Source: Plotosus lineatus (taxonomy: Eukaryota > Chordata > Actinopteri > Siluriformes > Plotosidae). From it: a DNA stretch of 64,000 nt. The notes under the pieces were generated by a model. It searched no databases, was not told the origin of the DNA, and saw only the letters and a list, made by a program, of their open reading frames with translations. Below are positions 1-11,316 of this stretch, in pieces; positions within the stretch are counted from its first letter, which is position 1; every line of letters begins with the position of its first letter. The stretch spans positions 10,136,080 to 10,200,079 of the forward strand of contig CM045729.1 in assembly GCA_024760905.1 (NCBI GenBank), given 5' to 3'. Made by a program: the position numbers and the translations under genes.

Positions 1-706
1 GGCTTTGAGACAGATGTGCTGATCATTATGCCGTCACCTCCAGTCGTGTTCAGAATAATCGCAGTGTGATTTAAAAGTGCAAAAAATCTAAAATGCTGAT
101 AATCGCTTTTATTTCCCTCCATGCACACAAATGCATCGGGACCACGACACTTTCGATTCCAAATCAAAACATGAAGAAAAATACATCAAATTTGTGTTTA
201 TTTCTTTAAGGAAACTGAAGAAGTGAATACAAGACTGTTAAAAAATATCAGTGTCTGTTTCTTCTCTACAAACTCGAACCTTCAGTGTATAAACTGAAAA
301 ATGGTTTAAGATTTTTTTGAATCTCTGAACTAATATTAATTTGTATAAACAGTTTCTGAGCGCTGCTGCACATCTGGCTTGTGGAGTCACCAACTTCTGT
401 TACCTGTGAGCAGGTGTTCCAGCCCAGAATGATCAGACCGCATTCTTCTGGATTTCTTCGTTTTGTCTCAGAAGCTGCAGTTCTGATGTCAATCCACAAA
501 TTTTCTATTGGATGAAGGTCTGGGGTTCATACAGCATCAATCTTGTTGCTCTGGATTCGAGATGTTTCTGTTTACTGGTGTGTTTGGGGTCATTGTCTTG
601 TTGGAACCCATTTCAAGAGTTTTCCTGTTCACCATGAGGCAGTACGACCTCTTCAGGTGTTCTGATGGATTCAAACTTATCCATGATCCCTGGGATGTGA
701 TAAATA
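1..706. repeat. Segmental duplication, partner of 35613-36228
   Basis: Bases 1-706 match 35613-36228 nearly base for base, first in a 38-bp non-transposon flank and then into half of a Tc1-like element. The similarity stops at a CA microsatellite near 706, after which the sequence is that of TRIM intron 5. The left limit is outside the window. Confidence 0.9.
39..706 (-). mobile_element. Tc1/mariner-like element, half copy
   Basis: The left terminus (ccagtcgtgttcagaataat) is present near 39, followed by the C-terminal part of a Tc1-like transposase on the minus strand (fragments such as IYHIPGIMDKFE and VVLPHGEQE). The N-terminal half and the other inverted repeat are missing; the more complete relative is at 35651-37057. 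The element is dead. Its cut end abuts the CA array where TRIM copy A should have its SPRY exon. Confidence 0.85.
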
Positions 707-1116
707 ATAACACACACACACACAAATGAGAGAAGATAGAAACTCTGTAAGAAACTCTGAAGCTTGAAGTCTCTGCTGCGCTCCGTTGGTTCCTCGGTGT
801 CTCTGCTCAATACAAACACTGAACGGAGAAAGTTTTTCTTGACTGAATGAGCCACAGTCTGATCTTCAACTTTCAAAATAAACTGTCGACTGCATCCCCG
901 AGGAACCGAATTAAGCACGGACACTTTTATAATAATAGCAATAATAATAGTAATAATAATAATATCACAGAAATTCTCCCACTTTTTGAAATATAAAAAG
1001 TTCTGCTGCTTCGAGACCACCTCACTGCTGATGCTGCTGCCCCTGCGACCTGAACCCGGATGAAGCAGATGATGATGATTATGATAACAATACATACATT
1101 TTTTACACAAGAGAGC

Positions 1117-1365
1117 TTTGAGAGATTTCCTTTCGGCTTTTTCTCTTTCTCAGGGGTTGCAACAGCCAATGATTCGCATGTTTGATTTGGTTCATAGGTT
1201 TTTACGTCGGATGCCCTTCCTGACACAACCGTGTTGCAAGGGACAGAAACACGCTGACGGCTTTGCAGCACCTCTCTACGAAAGTCAAGAATGGTTCTTT
1301 CACATGAACCTCTCACCATAGACAGTCAGAGACATGGCCCGCCTTTGATAATCCAGTTCCTGCAC
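1117..1365 (-). mobile_element. tRNA-SINE with RTE-type tail, head-truncated
   Basis: The central body and the RTE-like 3' tail of the SINE seen in full at 45658-46012 are recognisable, but the tRNA-related head is missing. It lies in intron 5 of TRIM copy A. Equivalent copies sit at 20828-21095 in copy B and 54727-54985 in copy C, so this insertion predates the TRIM duplications. Confidence 0.8.
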
Positions 1366-1566
1366 TGGGGACATTTTTACACCAATTGATTGAAATAAAA
1401 TAAGGAAAAACCTCTCTGTTTTAGCTTCAAATCATTCGCAACAAAAACTTGTCCGTTATTGAACGCACCACAGTGTACGCGAACCAAAGGATTTCAAAAT
1501 AAAAGTTCCACTGGATTCAATGATGTTGCATGAAATGTAAACAGATTTATTATACGTAGAAGGATT

Positions 1567-1574
1567 TATTATTA

Positions 1575-1620
<46 letters not shown>

Positions 1621-1669
1621 AATGATGATGATGATATTATGATTATGATTATTATTATTATTATTATTA
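1567..1669. repeat. ATT/ATG microsatellite
   Basis: About 100 bp of ATT and related triplets. Copies B and C have a matching array at 21277-21316 and 55169-55215. Translated, it gives an isoleucine-rich leader that is not a real protein start. Confidence 0.9.
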
Positions 1670-3512
1670 AGAGTCATTTAAAAAAAAAAAAAAAAAAAAA
1701 AATTGGTAAACAGGAGTACAGGGAGACACAGCGTAAGGCGAAGGTAGCAGTGTCAAAGGCCAAACAGAAGGCGTATGATGACTTGTATGATATGTTGAAC
1801 AGTAAGGAGGGAGAAAATGATCTATACAGGTTAGCACAGCAGAGAAATAGAGATGGGAAAGACATGCAGCAAGTTAGAGTGATAAAGGACAGAGAGGGAA
1901 ATGTATTGACTGATGACAGAAGTGTGCTGGGAAGATGGAAAGAGTACTTTGAACAGCTGATGAATGAAGAAAATGAGAGAGAAAAAAGAGTAGAAGGGGT
2001 GACCGTTGAGGAGCAGGAAGTAGCAAAGATTAGTAAGGGAGAAGTGAGGAGGGCATTGAAGAGGATGAAGAGTGGAAAGGCAGTTGGCCCTGATGACATA
2101 CCAGTTGAGGTATGGAAGTGTCTAGGGGAGGTAGCAGTAGATTTTCTGACAAGAATATTCAACAAGGTCTTAGAAAGTGAGCAGATGCCAGAGGAATGGA
2201 GGAGAAGTGTGCTTGTGCCCATTTTTAAGAACAAGGGAGATGTACAGAGTTGTGGCAACTACAGAGGGATAAAGTTGATGAGCCATACAATGAAGCTATG
2301 GGAAAGAATAGTGGAAGCAAGACTAAGGGCAGAGGTCAGCATTTGTGAACAACAGTTTGGTTTCATGCCCAGAAAGAGCACCACAGATGCAGTGTTTGCT
2401 TTGAGGATGTTAATAGAGAAGTACAGAGAAGGTCAGAGGGAGCTGCATTGTGCCTTTGTGGATCTGGAGAAAGCCTATGACAGGGTGCCGAGAGAAGAAC
2501 TGTGGTATTGTATGAGGAAGTCTGGAGTGACAGAGAAGTATGTTAGAGTGGTGCAGGACATGTATGAGAGATGTAAGACAGTGGTGAGGTGTGCTGTCGG
2601 TGTGACAGAAGAGTTCAAGGTGGAGGTGGGACTGCATCAAGGGTCAGCTCTCAGCCCCTTCTTGTTTGCTATGGTGATGGACAGGCTAACAGACGAGGTT
2701 AGACAAGAATCTCCATGGACTATGATGTTTGCAGATGACATCGTGATCTGTAGTGAGAGCAGAGACCAAGTGGAGGAAAATCTAGAGAGGTGGAGGTATG
2801 CCCTGGAAAGGAGGGGATTGAAGGTTAGTCTTAGTAAGACAGAATACATGTGTGTGAACGACAAGGACCCAAGAGGAATTTTGAGGTTACAGGGGGCAGA
2901 GATAAAGAAGGTGGAGGATTTTAAGTACTTAGGCTCAACAATCCAGAGCAATGGAGAGTGGGGAAAAGAGGTGAAGAAGCGCGTGCAGGCAGGTTGGAAT
3001 GGATGGAGAAATGTGTCCGTGTGATGTGTGATAGGAGAATATCGGCAAGAATGAAGGGAAAAGTGTACAAGACGGTGGTGAGGCCAGCAATGTTGTATGG
3101 TTTAGAGACAGTGGCCCTGGGGAAAAGACAGGAGTCAGAGTTGGAGGTAGCAGAGATGAAAATGTTGAGGTTCTCTTTGGGAGTAACGAGGATGGATAGG
3201 ATCAGAAATGAGTACATCAGAGGGACAGCACATGTTAGATGTTTTGGAGACAAAGTCAGAGAGGCTAGATTGAGATGGTTTGGACATGTACAGAGGAGGG
3301 ATAGTGAGTATATTGGTCGTAGGATGCTGAGGTTGGAACTACCAGGCAGAAGGCCCAGAGGAAGACCAAAGAGAAGATTTATGGATGCGGTGAAGGCGGA
3401 CATGAAGGTCGTTGGAGTAAGAGTAGAAGATGCAGAGGACAGGGAGAGATGGAGGCAGATCATTTGCTGTGGCGACCCCTGAAGGGAACAGCCGAAAGGA
3501 AAAGAAGAAGTC
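1669..3512 (+). mobile_element. RTE-clade LINE, 5'-truncated, inactive (copy 1)
   Basis: This encodes the linker, reverse transcriptase and C-terminus of an RTE-clade non-LTR retrotransposon. RT motif A (FVDLEKAYDRV), motif B (LHQGSALSPFLF) and motif C (FADDIV) are intact. The frame runs from about 1704 to 3024, then shifts and continues at 2958-3482 to the terminal CGDP. The 5' endonuclease is missing. A target duplication of about 12 bp (agtcatttaaaa) flanks it, with a poly-A run at the 5' junction. The 3' end is the family's usual gaaaagaagaag. It is in intron 5 of TRIM copy A; copies B and C lack it, so it entered after the duplication. The frameshift near 3018 is shared with the copy at 62575-64000. 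Confidence 0.9.
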
Positions 3513-3702
3513 ATTTAAAATTTTAAATTTACAAATAAATGCTACAAACCCTCAGTGCAGTTTATTAAAAAACAGAAAAGCACGTTAAGGGATTGAAATT
3601 AGAAATTGTGTGGGTGCATGCACTCACTCACACTCGCGCACACACACACACACACACACAAGATAGAATGAATGTGAAAAATTGGTACTTTCAGTTGCTT
3701 AC

Positions 3703-4951
3703 TGTATTGTACAGTGTCCTGCATCTTCTCGCAGACTCTGAACTTCAGGTTGCTCAGATGCTTTGCCACACGGATCAGTGCTCCTGAAAGCTCGTCTGGA
3801 TGCTGCAGTGTGCACTGGGCTCTGTAAACACATTTGGGAGTCAGTGCTGCTGTGGGTTTGGATTGAGAAACACAGAGAATGAGAGAGACAGGAAGAACAT
3901 CACTCACCTTTTCACTGTGGCCTTGTAGTTCTGTAAAACATCAAAGTACATATGAGTGGAGATGATTGACATTTTTACACCAATGAAATGTGGCGTTTCT
4001 GATGATGGAAACAAGATGTCTTCAGTTCTCATCTCGTCTCTTATGGCTCTGATTGTGTCTGAGAGAGATGAAATGTCTCTGCTCAGCTTCTCCATCTTCT
4101 CCTTCATCATCTGCTCCTCTTCCTCTCTCAGTGCAGTGATCCTGACTGTCTCTTCATCTCGTAGAAACCCGTGAAGCTTCTCAAACTCCTCCTTAATTTG
4201 ACGCTCTCTGTGTTGGGCCTGAATCTGCAGTGAAGAGGAATTCAAATGAAATAGAATCCATTATGCAATGATGTAAAATATAATTATAATATCAAACCCA
4301 TGCTATTGATTCTGACCGTTATATGTTCTGCAGTCTGACTCCAGTTCAGTTTATAGTCTTTAAAGATCTTCAGTTTCTCCTGTAGGGGCTTCAGTGCAGT
4401 TTTGAGCTCCTCCTGAAACAAATCCACACACTGCATGGAGACTCTGTGTTTCAGATCTTATTTTACACATCGTTACCTCACACCACTGTTTATTATGGAG
4501 ATTTAACTGTACAATGTTCAGTGTGTGGTTTTATAAAATACATTATTTACCTTACAGTCTGTTACTGCCTCATCAATGTTGCAGAATTTGTGGTTGGTGT
4601 GTTTTCCTGAATCCCGACACACCACACACACACCGGCTGTTGATCGTCCAGACAGAAGAGTTTTAATTTCTCACTGTGCAGACTGCAGACTGTTTCAGAC
4701 CCTGATGAAGATCTCTGACTTCTCTCCTGTAAGAAAGTCTCACACAGGTTCTTTAAGGCCAGATTGATGGGAGGAGAATCCATGGGTGAATTCCTCCTAC
4801 AAACGGGACATTCTCTGGATCCTTTGGTCTCCCAGAACTTCTCCAAACACACTTTACACACACTGTGACTGCAGCCCAGAACAACAGGATTCTTGAAGAT
4901 TTCACAGCACACAGGACAGGAGAAATCCTCCTCTGAGAACTTAGAAGCCAT
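3703..4951 (-). pseudogene. TRIM35-like gene, copy A (disabled)
   Basis: By comparison with copy B the exons are 4551-4951 (RING, B-box), 4317-4412 and about 3990-4224 (coiled coil), 3908-3930 and 3703-3821. The RING cysteines are present ([17 protein letters not shown]). Several lesions are visible. A 2-bp TG gain in the B-box codons near 4625 shifts the frame. About 55 bp are deleted near 4015, removing the end of the coiled-coil exon and its splice donor. A 9-bp deletion removes three coiled-coil residues. No PRY-SPRY exon follows: intron 5 runs into a Tc1 fragment at 706. The upstream 5' noncoding exon seen in B and C is also missing, as similarity ends near 5085. The intact gene would encode a cytosolic ubiquitin ligase. 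I judge this a pseudogene, though a short RING protein could be read from exon 1. Confidence 0.88.
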
Positions 4952-4992
4952 TTTATTTTGCTGTTGTTGTTCTCTCCAGTCAGAATTTTCAG

Positions 4993-5004
4993 AGTTTCAC
5001 TTTC
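4993..5004 (-). promoter_or_regulatory. ISRE-like site upstream of TRIM copy A
   Basis: The minus strand reads GAAAGTGAAACT, a perfect match to the interferon-stimulated response element core GAAANNGAAACT, about 45 bp upstream of the ATG. The matching places in copy B (22902-22913) and copy C (near 56812-56823) are degraded. Function is inferred from the motif only. Confidence 0.5.
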
Positions 5005-5149
5005 ACTTTGATTAAAAGTAATTACAGCCTGATTTCAGGTTTCTTTAAAGTAAAACACACAACTTTGCAGATCCAGTTATCAAAACTTACTGTTAACAGT
5101 TGTTACTGGACATTCCTCCCTCCCCAGCTGGTGCAACTAACTGGGTGAT

Positions 5150-5406
5150 AAATGTTTCTCATTGTCTATGGTGGGAGGCTGTAAAAGAACCATTGCTGAC
5201 TTTCGTCAAGAGTAGATGCAGAGCTGTGAGCATGTCTCTGCTCTGCGATAGCCTGGCCAGCTGTCCAGGTGTACTCTGAACAGAGTTGGCTGAGATGTGC
5301 TCCAGCTTACCTGCGACCCGAATTCGAATTAAGACGTTCAGATAATGTATTATTATTATTATTATCATTCTTATAATTAGTAGTAGTAGAAGTAGTCGTA
5401 GTAGTA

Positions 5407-5439
<33 letters not shown>

Positions 5440-5535
5440 GTAGTAGTAGTAGTAGTAGTAGTATTAATAATAATAATAAATAATAATAATAATCATAATA
5501 ATCATAATCATAATAATGATGATGATTATTATTAT
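5150..5535. repeat. SINE fragment and ATT/AGT triplet array
   Basis: 5150-5350 holds the SINE body joined to the tail that reads gacccgaattcgaattaag on the plus strand. 5349-5535 is a mixed array of ATT, AGT and AAT triplets. It replaces the promoter-side flank present in TRIM copies B and C. Confidence 0.75.
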
Positions 5536-5787
5536 GATAATGTGAATTGACAACAAACCTGAAGATGAACTCTTTTGCAGATATTTATAGACACTGAGCG
5601 CGTTTAAAATTGCGCATGTCCATCCAAAACTTCTTTCTGTGATGTCTGTAATAATTTCTCTTTCTTCAAGCCAGAAGAGCAGAAGGTGTAAATACTTCCA
5701 CGACGTTCTCTGCCCTGAAATGGGGTCGCCATGTGACCCGAATTAGAATTAAGCCATTCAGAAAATGCATGAATAAATGATTATGTG

Positions 5788-5788
<1 letters not shown>

Positions 5789-5846
<58 letters not shown>
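5789..5846. repeat. CA dinucleotide array
   Basis: A clean (AC)n run of about 58 bp. From 5850 to 6730 I see only AT-rich DNA and short ORFs without recognisable protein similarity. Confidence 0.95.
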
Positions 5847-5848
<2 letters not shown>

Positions 5849-6734
5849 TTTCTGCACTCTGGCTCCAAGGAAATATTGCCTTCTCTATATAAATGTATGT
5901 ATTCAATACATGCTTCAATGTCACCATAAATATGCTTCAATGTCACCATAAAATTATTTCAAAAATAAAAATTGTTGACTGGTTCTGAGCTCAATTATTT
6001 CAGGATCAAAACATTTTTTTTCCCAGAATTATAGTTTTATTTTTCACCAAATTCCACTTTTTCAGAAACCAAAAGTGACGGCGACTCGAACTCAATACAA
6101 CTAATTAATTAATCTAATTAACTCCATCAACATTCAAGGAAACATAAAATAAAATTATTTGATCGTAAAATTGTATATTGAAGAACTAACCAGGTTTTTT
6201 CTGCGATTTTCACAAACTACTAACAATAACTGATCCCTGCAGTAACCAGATCGCCATTAAAAAACAACAACATTCAGTCGCTGAAATGACTGGAACCGAC
6301 TTTTGATTTTTCGTGTCGAGCACATGGAACTGGTTTTCTTCGTGTTGTTCTCCTCGCTGCCCCCTACAGGTCATGATGCAAAATGGTCGTTCCAGAGCAT
6401 CTGGTTTTCTCCACTGTCTCTCTTGGTCGCTGTATCATCCTGGTATGGAGAATTGAGAGGCAACTTTAATCTCAGATCTCTGTCGGTTGCCATTGCTTGG
6501 ATCTTTTGCTCAGAGCGCTTTCTCTTATTGGAAACGAACCTGAGCTTCTGCTGCAGAGAGCTTGGCATACGCTCCCCACGCCATCTCACACCATGTGGGG
6601 CTTAAACAGGATGTGTTGCTGTACTGTATCATTTGGGTCTCTTCTGATTGCCCTGATCCTCTTCTGCAAATCTTCCTCATTTGTGATGTGCGGGCATTGA
6701 AAAGGCTGGAAAAACATTTCTTCTCATTCTCTGA

Positions 6735-6950
6735 CTGATTTTGCACATGCTGTGATGTGTTTCTTGGACAATATAGCAATGTACATCAGTCTCCTGTCGA
6801 TGGAAGCAAAGGATAAATATTTGAGAAAAAACATCGATAAGAAAAATATGAATTTTCAACAAAAGAGTGATTGCAGTTTTCCCTGCCTGACCTGCAATGG
6901 TTCCTTAAAATCTCTAATCAAGAGATTAGAAAAATCTCTTGCAAGAGGTT
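6735..6950. repeat. Upstream flank of the TRIM unit (copy A version)
   Basis: This stretch (ggacaatatagcaatgtaca onward) matches 23338-23490 and 57230-57380, which lie upstream of TRIM copies B and C. It shows that the duplicated unit extends past the gene. No coding function is seen. Confidence 0.8.
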
Positions 6951-6954
6951 GGCG

Positions 6955-7035
6955 TCTATCTCAGCTGACTCTGGGTGTGGGCAGAGTACACCCTGAACAG
7001 CTGGCGAGGCCATTGCAGGGCAGACATCTGTCCAT
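6955..7035 (-). mobile_element. SINE tail fragment
   Basis: About 80 bp matching the standard SINE 3' tail (gggcagagtacaccctgaac, then ggccattgcagggcag). No head is present. Confidence 0.6.
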
Positions 7036-7206
7036 ATTAAATCTCATAAAATTTTCCAGACAATATCTAAATGAGTTTTAATCTCTCCACCTACATATTG
7101 AAGCTCCAGTCTTTCTATTCTGGGTTATTTGGGCTCTTCAATCTCAACAGGGAGATTCCATTCATGGCATGATTTTGGCATATGGAAATCTCACAGGATC
7201 TCATAC

Positions 7207-7547
7207 AGTTCATTTTCTGTAACTGCTTCATCCTAATTAGGGTCACGGGGAGGCTGGTGCCCATCCCAGCAAACTCAGGGTGAGGGCAGAGTACACCCTG
7301 GACGGCTCGCCAGGCCATCGCAGGGCGGAAACACGCTGAGGGCTTTGCCAGCCTACTCTTGTCGAAAGTCAGCAATGGTTCTTTTACATGCCTCTCACCA
7401 AAGACAGTGAGAGACATGGCCGGCCTTTGATAACCCAGTTAGCTGCACTGTGGGGGACAGTGACAGCTTTGTGGAGAGTGGGACTCGAACCCCCCAACCT
7501 TTGGATCAGCGATCCGGTGCCTTATACCACTAGACCACCACTGCCCC
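7207..7547 (-). mobile_element. tRNA-derived SINE, complete, standard tail
   Basis: Read on the minus strand, it starts with a tRNA-like head (ggggcagtggtggtctagtgg, with A-box and B-box-like ggttcgagtcc in reverse at 7480-7547). It continues through the body (aaaagaaccattgctgac) and ends in a tail containing gaccctaattaggatgaag. Compare 16563-16906. It is not a functional tRNA gene. Confidence 0.88.
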
Positions 7548-7737
7548 CTGGATCTCATACATTCGCATGTTAATTGCACTAAGACTGGACATCTGCAAAA
7601 GACAATCGTGGATATAATGTGTCATGTGAAGAACAGGAAATGTTACATGAATAGTTTTCCAATGAGGAATGTGATGATAGTGAATGGGGCACACCATTCA
7701 ACATGTGTCTGCATCTGCTCCACTCAGCTCGACTTGT

Positions 7738-8640
7738 ATATACAGTGCTGTGCCAAAGTTCTTGCCCTTTACTGATTTATTACATTTTGCACCTTTGTCA
7801 CACTTAACTTTTTCAGATCATCAAACAAATTTAAACCTGACACAAAGATAACCCACATATTCAAAAAATGCAGTTTTCCTGTTGGGATTTTATTTGTAAA
7901 GTGAAAAATCCTATCGAAACCTACATGAACCTCTGTGAAAAAGTAATCGCCCCTCTTGTTAAAAGGTGAGGTCATTGTGATTAATCCTATTATTGCGGAA
8001 AGCTGAGTTCAATTTCATGGCAACACCCAGGCCTTGCTGCCAGACATTTCCAATAAGGAGATCTCTAACATAAAACCTGTCTGACCAGGTGAGGTCAGCC
8101 ATACTGAACACACATCATCATGCCGAGATCCAGTGAGCTTCAAGAGCAAACAAGAAAGAAGATTATAGAGATGTCTCAGTCTGGGAAAGGATACAAAGTC
8201 AATGGTAAATCTTTGGGACTCCAACAGGCCACTTTCAGAGCCATTATCCATAAATGGAGAAGGTATGGCACAGTGGTGACCCTTCCCAGGAGTGGCCGAC
8301 CTACCAAAATTACTCCAAGAGAAATGTCCTCTGGACTGATGAAACTAAAGATGAACTTCTGGGGGAAATGCGTCCCATGACATCTGGTGCAGAAGCAACA
8401 CTGCATTTGATAAAAAGAACATTGTGCCAGCAGTGAGATATGGTGGTGGAAGTGTGATGATATGGACCTGCTTTGCTGCTTCAGCACCTGGGTGACTTGT
8501 CATGATTGATGGAACCATGAATTCTGCTCGCTCCCAAGAAATCCACTGAGAACTCCATTTGGTGTTTACTTGTGTTTTATCTTTGTATAATATTTAGTTT
8601 CATCATAATTAATAAACACATGGTTTACTCATCAGGATTA
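7738..8640 (+). mobile_element. Tc1-like transposon, second family, internally deleted
   Basis: The left terminus is cagtgctgtgccaaagttct. The N-terminal DNA-binding part of a Tc1 transposase follows (MPRSSELQEQTRKKIIEMSQ, then a GRPTKITPRE linker) at 8120-8325. After that the frame jumps into a catalytic-domain fragment (LWTDETK in another frame) and stops. The right half is short. Fragments of this family carrying the other end lie at 25447-25800 and 58736-59161. It is a dead, deleted copy. Confidence 0.85.
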
Positions 8641-8830
8641 TCAGGGTGTTCAATTCTTCAACAGGAAATTGTAGATTTAAAATAATAAAAATGAAATCAT
8701 ATCATTCTCCTGATGTGCCACATGTTGATTTATGTCCATGCTCCAACTTTCCGAATTAAACTTGGACTCCGGTGTCGAGGATAATTATATCAAACTACAC
8801 TGAATAATGAAACGTCCACTGATTGCTTCA
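8640..8830. repeat. End of TRIM-unit homology
   Basis: 8640-8830 matches 59395-59590 (both include atgtgccacatgttgatt and gtcgaggataattatatc). This extends the homology of the copy A unit with copy C to roughly 8 kb. Confidence 0.75.
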
Positions 8831-8947
8831 CTGTAAAAAATTACCTGGAAAAACTCCGGTAACTTGCGGCAGGAGTTTCCAACAACTTACCGTAATGTTA
8901 CCACAAATTATTATTAATTAGTTACTTATGTAATTTATATTTTGCAG

Positions 8948-8954
8948 TAAGCGA

Positions 8955-9005
<51 letters not shown>

Positions 9006-9193
9006 TCATCATCATCATCTTCCGCTTAGTCCAGGGTCGGGTCGCGGGGGCAGCAACCTAAGCAAAGAGGTCCAGACGTCCCTCTCCCGAGCCACTTCCT
9101 CCAACTCTCCCGGGGGGACACCGAGGCGGTCCCAGACAAGCCGAGAGACATAGTCCCTCCAGCGTGTTCTAGGTCGACCCCGGGGTCTCTTCC

Positions 9194-9251
<58 letters not shown>

Positions 9252-9255
9252 GAAT
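8948..9255 (-). mobile_element. LINE family 2 3' end inside an ATT array
   Basis: 9005-9193 matches the 3' end of the LINE at 29037-29230 (cttccgcttagtccagggtc onward), minus sense. ATT arrays border it on both sides (8958-9003 and 9195-9250), so this 5'-truncated copy of about 190 bp landed in a microsatellite. Confidence 0.85.
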
Positions 9256-10152
9256 TCGTTACTTATGTAATTTATGTTTTGCAGTAAGCGATGTAATTAT
9301 TATTATTATTTTAGTAGTAGTAGTATTTATTAGTTACTTATGTAATTTATATTTTACAGTAAAAAATGATATATTAAATATGTAAATCCTTTCCTGCAGG
9401 AATTATGGGAACTCACTCGTAATGGACCACTATAATACAGAGTAAAATATTTCCCAGAGTAATAAGACTTTAATTACAGAAATATTTAATCTTAATTTCT
9501 GTCACATTCCATGTAATATCAAAAATAATGTTTATCATAATGGTCAAGAAATTAATAATGATATTATTTATACAGAATGTACAGCAGCATTACTTCATGA
9601 GAAAGACATTTATTGTTAATATTACAAAATTATCAATTATTTAATGTTACCATCAGTGGTTATTCGTTTTTGGGAATATTTTACACAATAATATCAAACA
9701 AAGTTCTTGTAAATTAAAAAAAATAAACATCTTGTATCGAACAAAAATTGGAAAATAAATCCTTGAATCAGGAGAAAATTCTGATGAAATTCTGAATTGT
9801 GAGACTCAGCAGTCCATTAAAAATAGAATAAATCATTCAGCGAGGCTGTTCCTTGTGGGTTTTCTGCCTCCTCCTTTTTTGGACGGGCTTTCAAGTCTTC
9901 TTGCTGAACCCTTTTACTGGATCCAGCCTTTCACACAGTTACCGGGTTCAAACAATTATAATATTCATAATGAAGTGATTTATTTAATGTTATGTATTTT
10001 AAGATGACTGACAACAAATCTTCTGGAGGCAATAAATAAGGGTGTTAAATCCATGCACTTACCATGTAACACCACTTCACTGTTTTAGCTCAGAATATAA
10101 ATATATTTAAATGTATATAAAACAGTACATTGGCAATAATTGAAATAAATAG
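9256..10152. other. AT-rich stretch without recognisable genes
   Basis: About 900 bp of AT-rich DNA. A short motif (ttacttatgtaatttatatt) recurs three times between 8920 and 9360 around the triplet arrays. No ORF or repeat family is recognised. Confidence 0.6.
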
Positions 10153-10560
10153 GATCTGCTGTGCCCTGCGATGGCCTGGCGAGCTGTCCAGGGTGTACCC
10201 CGCCCTCGCCCAGATTCGCCTGAATTCGTTCATTCATTCATTTTCTGAACTGCCTCATATTAATTAGTCACGGGGAGGCTGGGGCCAATCTCAGCCATCT
10301 CTGGACAGAGTAAACCCAGTTCAGAACAGCTCAGCAGGCCATCACAGGGCAGAACACGCTGATGGTTACAGCCGACTCTTTGCAAAATTCAGCAATGTTT
10401 TTTTTTTTCTGTCTTTCACCACAGACAGTGAGAGACATGGCTGGGCTTTTATAACTCAGTTCGCTGCATTGGAGGAAAGTAGTGATAACCTTGTGGTAGT
10501 GGGACTTGAACCCCTTTTCATGGGATCAGTAATCCAGCACCTTACCATATATTCCAGTCT
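10153..10560 (-). mobile_element. Degraded SINE copies, two fragments
   Basis: 10153-10215 is a plus-sense SINE tail fragment (ctgcgatggcctggcgagct). 10228-10555 is a diverged minus-sense SINE with tail, body and head remnants. Both are old. Confidence 0.7.
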
Positions 10561-10769
10561 CTTGAAAGCCCAACACTGGCATGATCATTTCTTCAACATC
10601 AGTCACATCCCATTTTTCAAGATCCAACTGTTTCCCCCATGTGAAGGTTTTTCCCCACGAAGATTTAATTATGGGATGTTTTGAGGGGATACAGGCATAA
10701 ACTCTGCATGAAGCTTATATTCCCTTTTAAATCAGACCAGAATGCTTTACTGATCCCGCAGGAAACTGT

Positions 10770-11250
10770 GTGAAATAATAAATCCAAGATAAAAGTTTAA
10801 ATAAGAAAAAGTGGTTAAAATTCCGGCAGTGCGGGAGCAACTGAAACAGACTGCCATGTAACGTGTGTGCTCTCCGCATGCAGCATCTGGGATATCAGAG
10901 AGTTGTTGCACAGTCTTGTACTGAGTTCAATAATTAGTTCCACTGTGGGGAAAGAGCTGTCCGGGGTACACCCCGAACTCATTCACAGTTGGTTGAGATA
11001 GGCGCGACCCTCTCTGAGACTCTATTTAGGAATAAGTGGTTCAAAAAAAATGAATGAATGAATGAATGAACTGTGGGGAACTGTTGACTGATTGGGGTTT
11101 GTCGACAAAAGATTCAGACGAGAGAAAATCAGTTTTACAGTAAACTGCCATAAGAGGAGAAAACAAGTCTTTGCTTCTTAATCCCACTTCCGGTTTCTCC
11201 AGAAGATCAAATCCTTCTACCATGGAATATGAAGGGTGTAATGAACAAGG

Positions 11251-11316
<66 letters not shown>

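Noticed and set aside
1639..1704. Ile- and Lys-rich N-terminus of the RTE copy 1 frame
   Set aside because: It is translation through an ATT array and a poly-A run upstream of a truncated LINE, not a protein start.
6371..6589. Lys/Arg-rich 72-aa minus ORF
   Set aside because: No splice context, no recognisable similarity, in a region of otherwise noncoding flank.
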